Made by a program: the position numbers and the translations under genes. Under the pieces are notes generated by a model. It did not search any database, was not told where the DNA came from, and saw nothing but the letters and a program-made list of their open reading frames with translations. Positions 63,701 through 64,000 of a stretch of DNA of 64,000 bases are shown here, in pieces (within the stretch, counting starts at the first letter, position 1; each line of letters opens with the position of its first letter). The stretch is from Prostheceraeus crozeri (lineage: Eukaryota; Platyhelminthes; Polycladida; Euryleptidae), in contig CAJQUW010012538.1 in the NCBI GenBank assembly GCA_907163375.1, forward strand, positions 310,001-374,000, given 5' to 3'.

Positions 63701-64000
63701 GCACAAAGGACTTAAGACTCGAGCAAAAACGTACGAAACAAACAAGAATTCCTCACCAAGTATCTATACCTTAGCTTTTCTATCTCCAAAAAAAGGTAAC
63801 TCCAATAAATTTTGCAAGTCCAATTCCTAAACAGTATGTATATCGGTAAAATGTAACTGTTAATAGAACTGTTAGTATTGAACACTGAATTTCAGATTCC
63901 TAGAAAATGTTGAACAATGCGCAATAAAAAATTTAAAATATTATTTTGGCGCAGTAAAACGCGTGATATTTTGTAACAAGATTTCATCTATAATTTTCAT
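60792..64000. other. gene-free stretch to window end
   Basis: Apart from the foldback at 62380-62476 I find no gene, RNA gene or element. A 64-codon Lys-rich frame (63580-63774) has no support. Confidence 0.4.
62380..62476. repeat. ~97-bp foldback repeat
   Basis: Arms attaatttatttctcg..aagctctcgctgcct..tttg (62380-62416) and its complement (62443-62476) enclose a 26-bp GC-richer centre. Similar in scale to other foldbacks in the window, with a different sequence. Confidence 0.8.

Noticed and set aside
63580-63774. Lys/Asn/Gln-rich 64-codon frame
   Set aside because: Low-complexity composition and no supporting signals.
1-64000. CRISPR arrays, prokaryotic operons, rRNA or intact tRNA genes
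   Set aside because: None seen. The repeats present are tandem leader copies, foldbacks or TIRs, and the only tRNA-like sequence is the SINE promoter at 54876.

Overview
The window is animal nuclear DNA, AT-rich and crowded with transposons. The evidence is spliceosomal GT-AG introns, split host genes, metazoan domains (THAP, LRAT, a Roco-like protein) and animal element families (piggyBac, pogo, Tc1/mariner, Penelope-like, tRNA-derived SINE, Polinton). An aquatic invertebrate fits best, but no species can be named from sequence alone.

The centrepiece is a nearly complete Polinton (Maverick), 9499-26111, with ~0.5-kb terminal inverted repeats (TIRs) beginning 5'-AG. It carries the full virus-like module: protein-primed DNA polymerase B, retroviral-type integrase, adenovirus-type protease, A32-type packaging ATPase, double-jelly-roll major capsid and penton-type minor capsid candidates. 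It also carries two small hydrophobic virion-protein candidates, a phage-fibre-like coiled-coil protein, a zinc-finger protein and several unknowns. Unusual points are a parvovirus-type phospholipase A2 domain fused to the integrase, a second membrane-anchored ATPase, an A-rich box at almost every start codon, GC-rich mini-hairpins with mostly three-base loops, and a TIR boundary that cuts through a gene.

Layout. 1-3757: piggyBac pseudogene split by a TIR-bearing MITE and by a pogo-like element. 3957-6032: Penelope-like reverse transcriptase (RT) relic, followed by a non-autonomous element (6703-8730). 9499-26111: Polinton. 26573-31295: a MITE, a piggyBac fragment, a well-preserved Tc1/mariner element and an intron-bearing Tc1 pseudogene. 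32493-47040: two exons of a Roco-like host gene separated by a 14.3-kb intron full of RT relics, inverted repeats, a THAP pseudogene and a Tc1 remnant. 47460-47763: foldback element. 49548-50063: single-exon LRAT-domain gene (minus). 50877-58037: three-exon gene of 172 residues (minus). 58157-60778: Penelope-like element with inverted endonuclease arms, hammerhead-like RNA motifs and a 13-bp target duplication. 60792-64000: no recognisable gene, one small foldback.

In the Polinton, the polymerase and integrase would replicate and insert the element. The capsid proteins, protease, ATPases, fibre and PLA2 domain look like a virion assembly and entry kit. The integrase has shortened D-E spacing and one conserved reading frame is interrupted by a stop, so this copy is probably defective in part.
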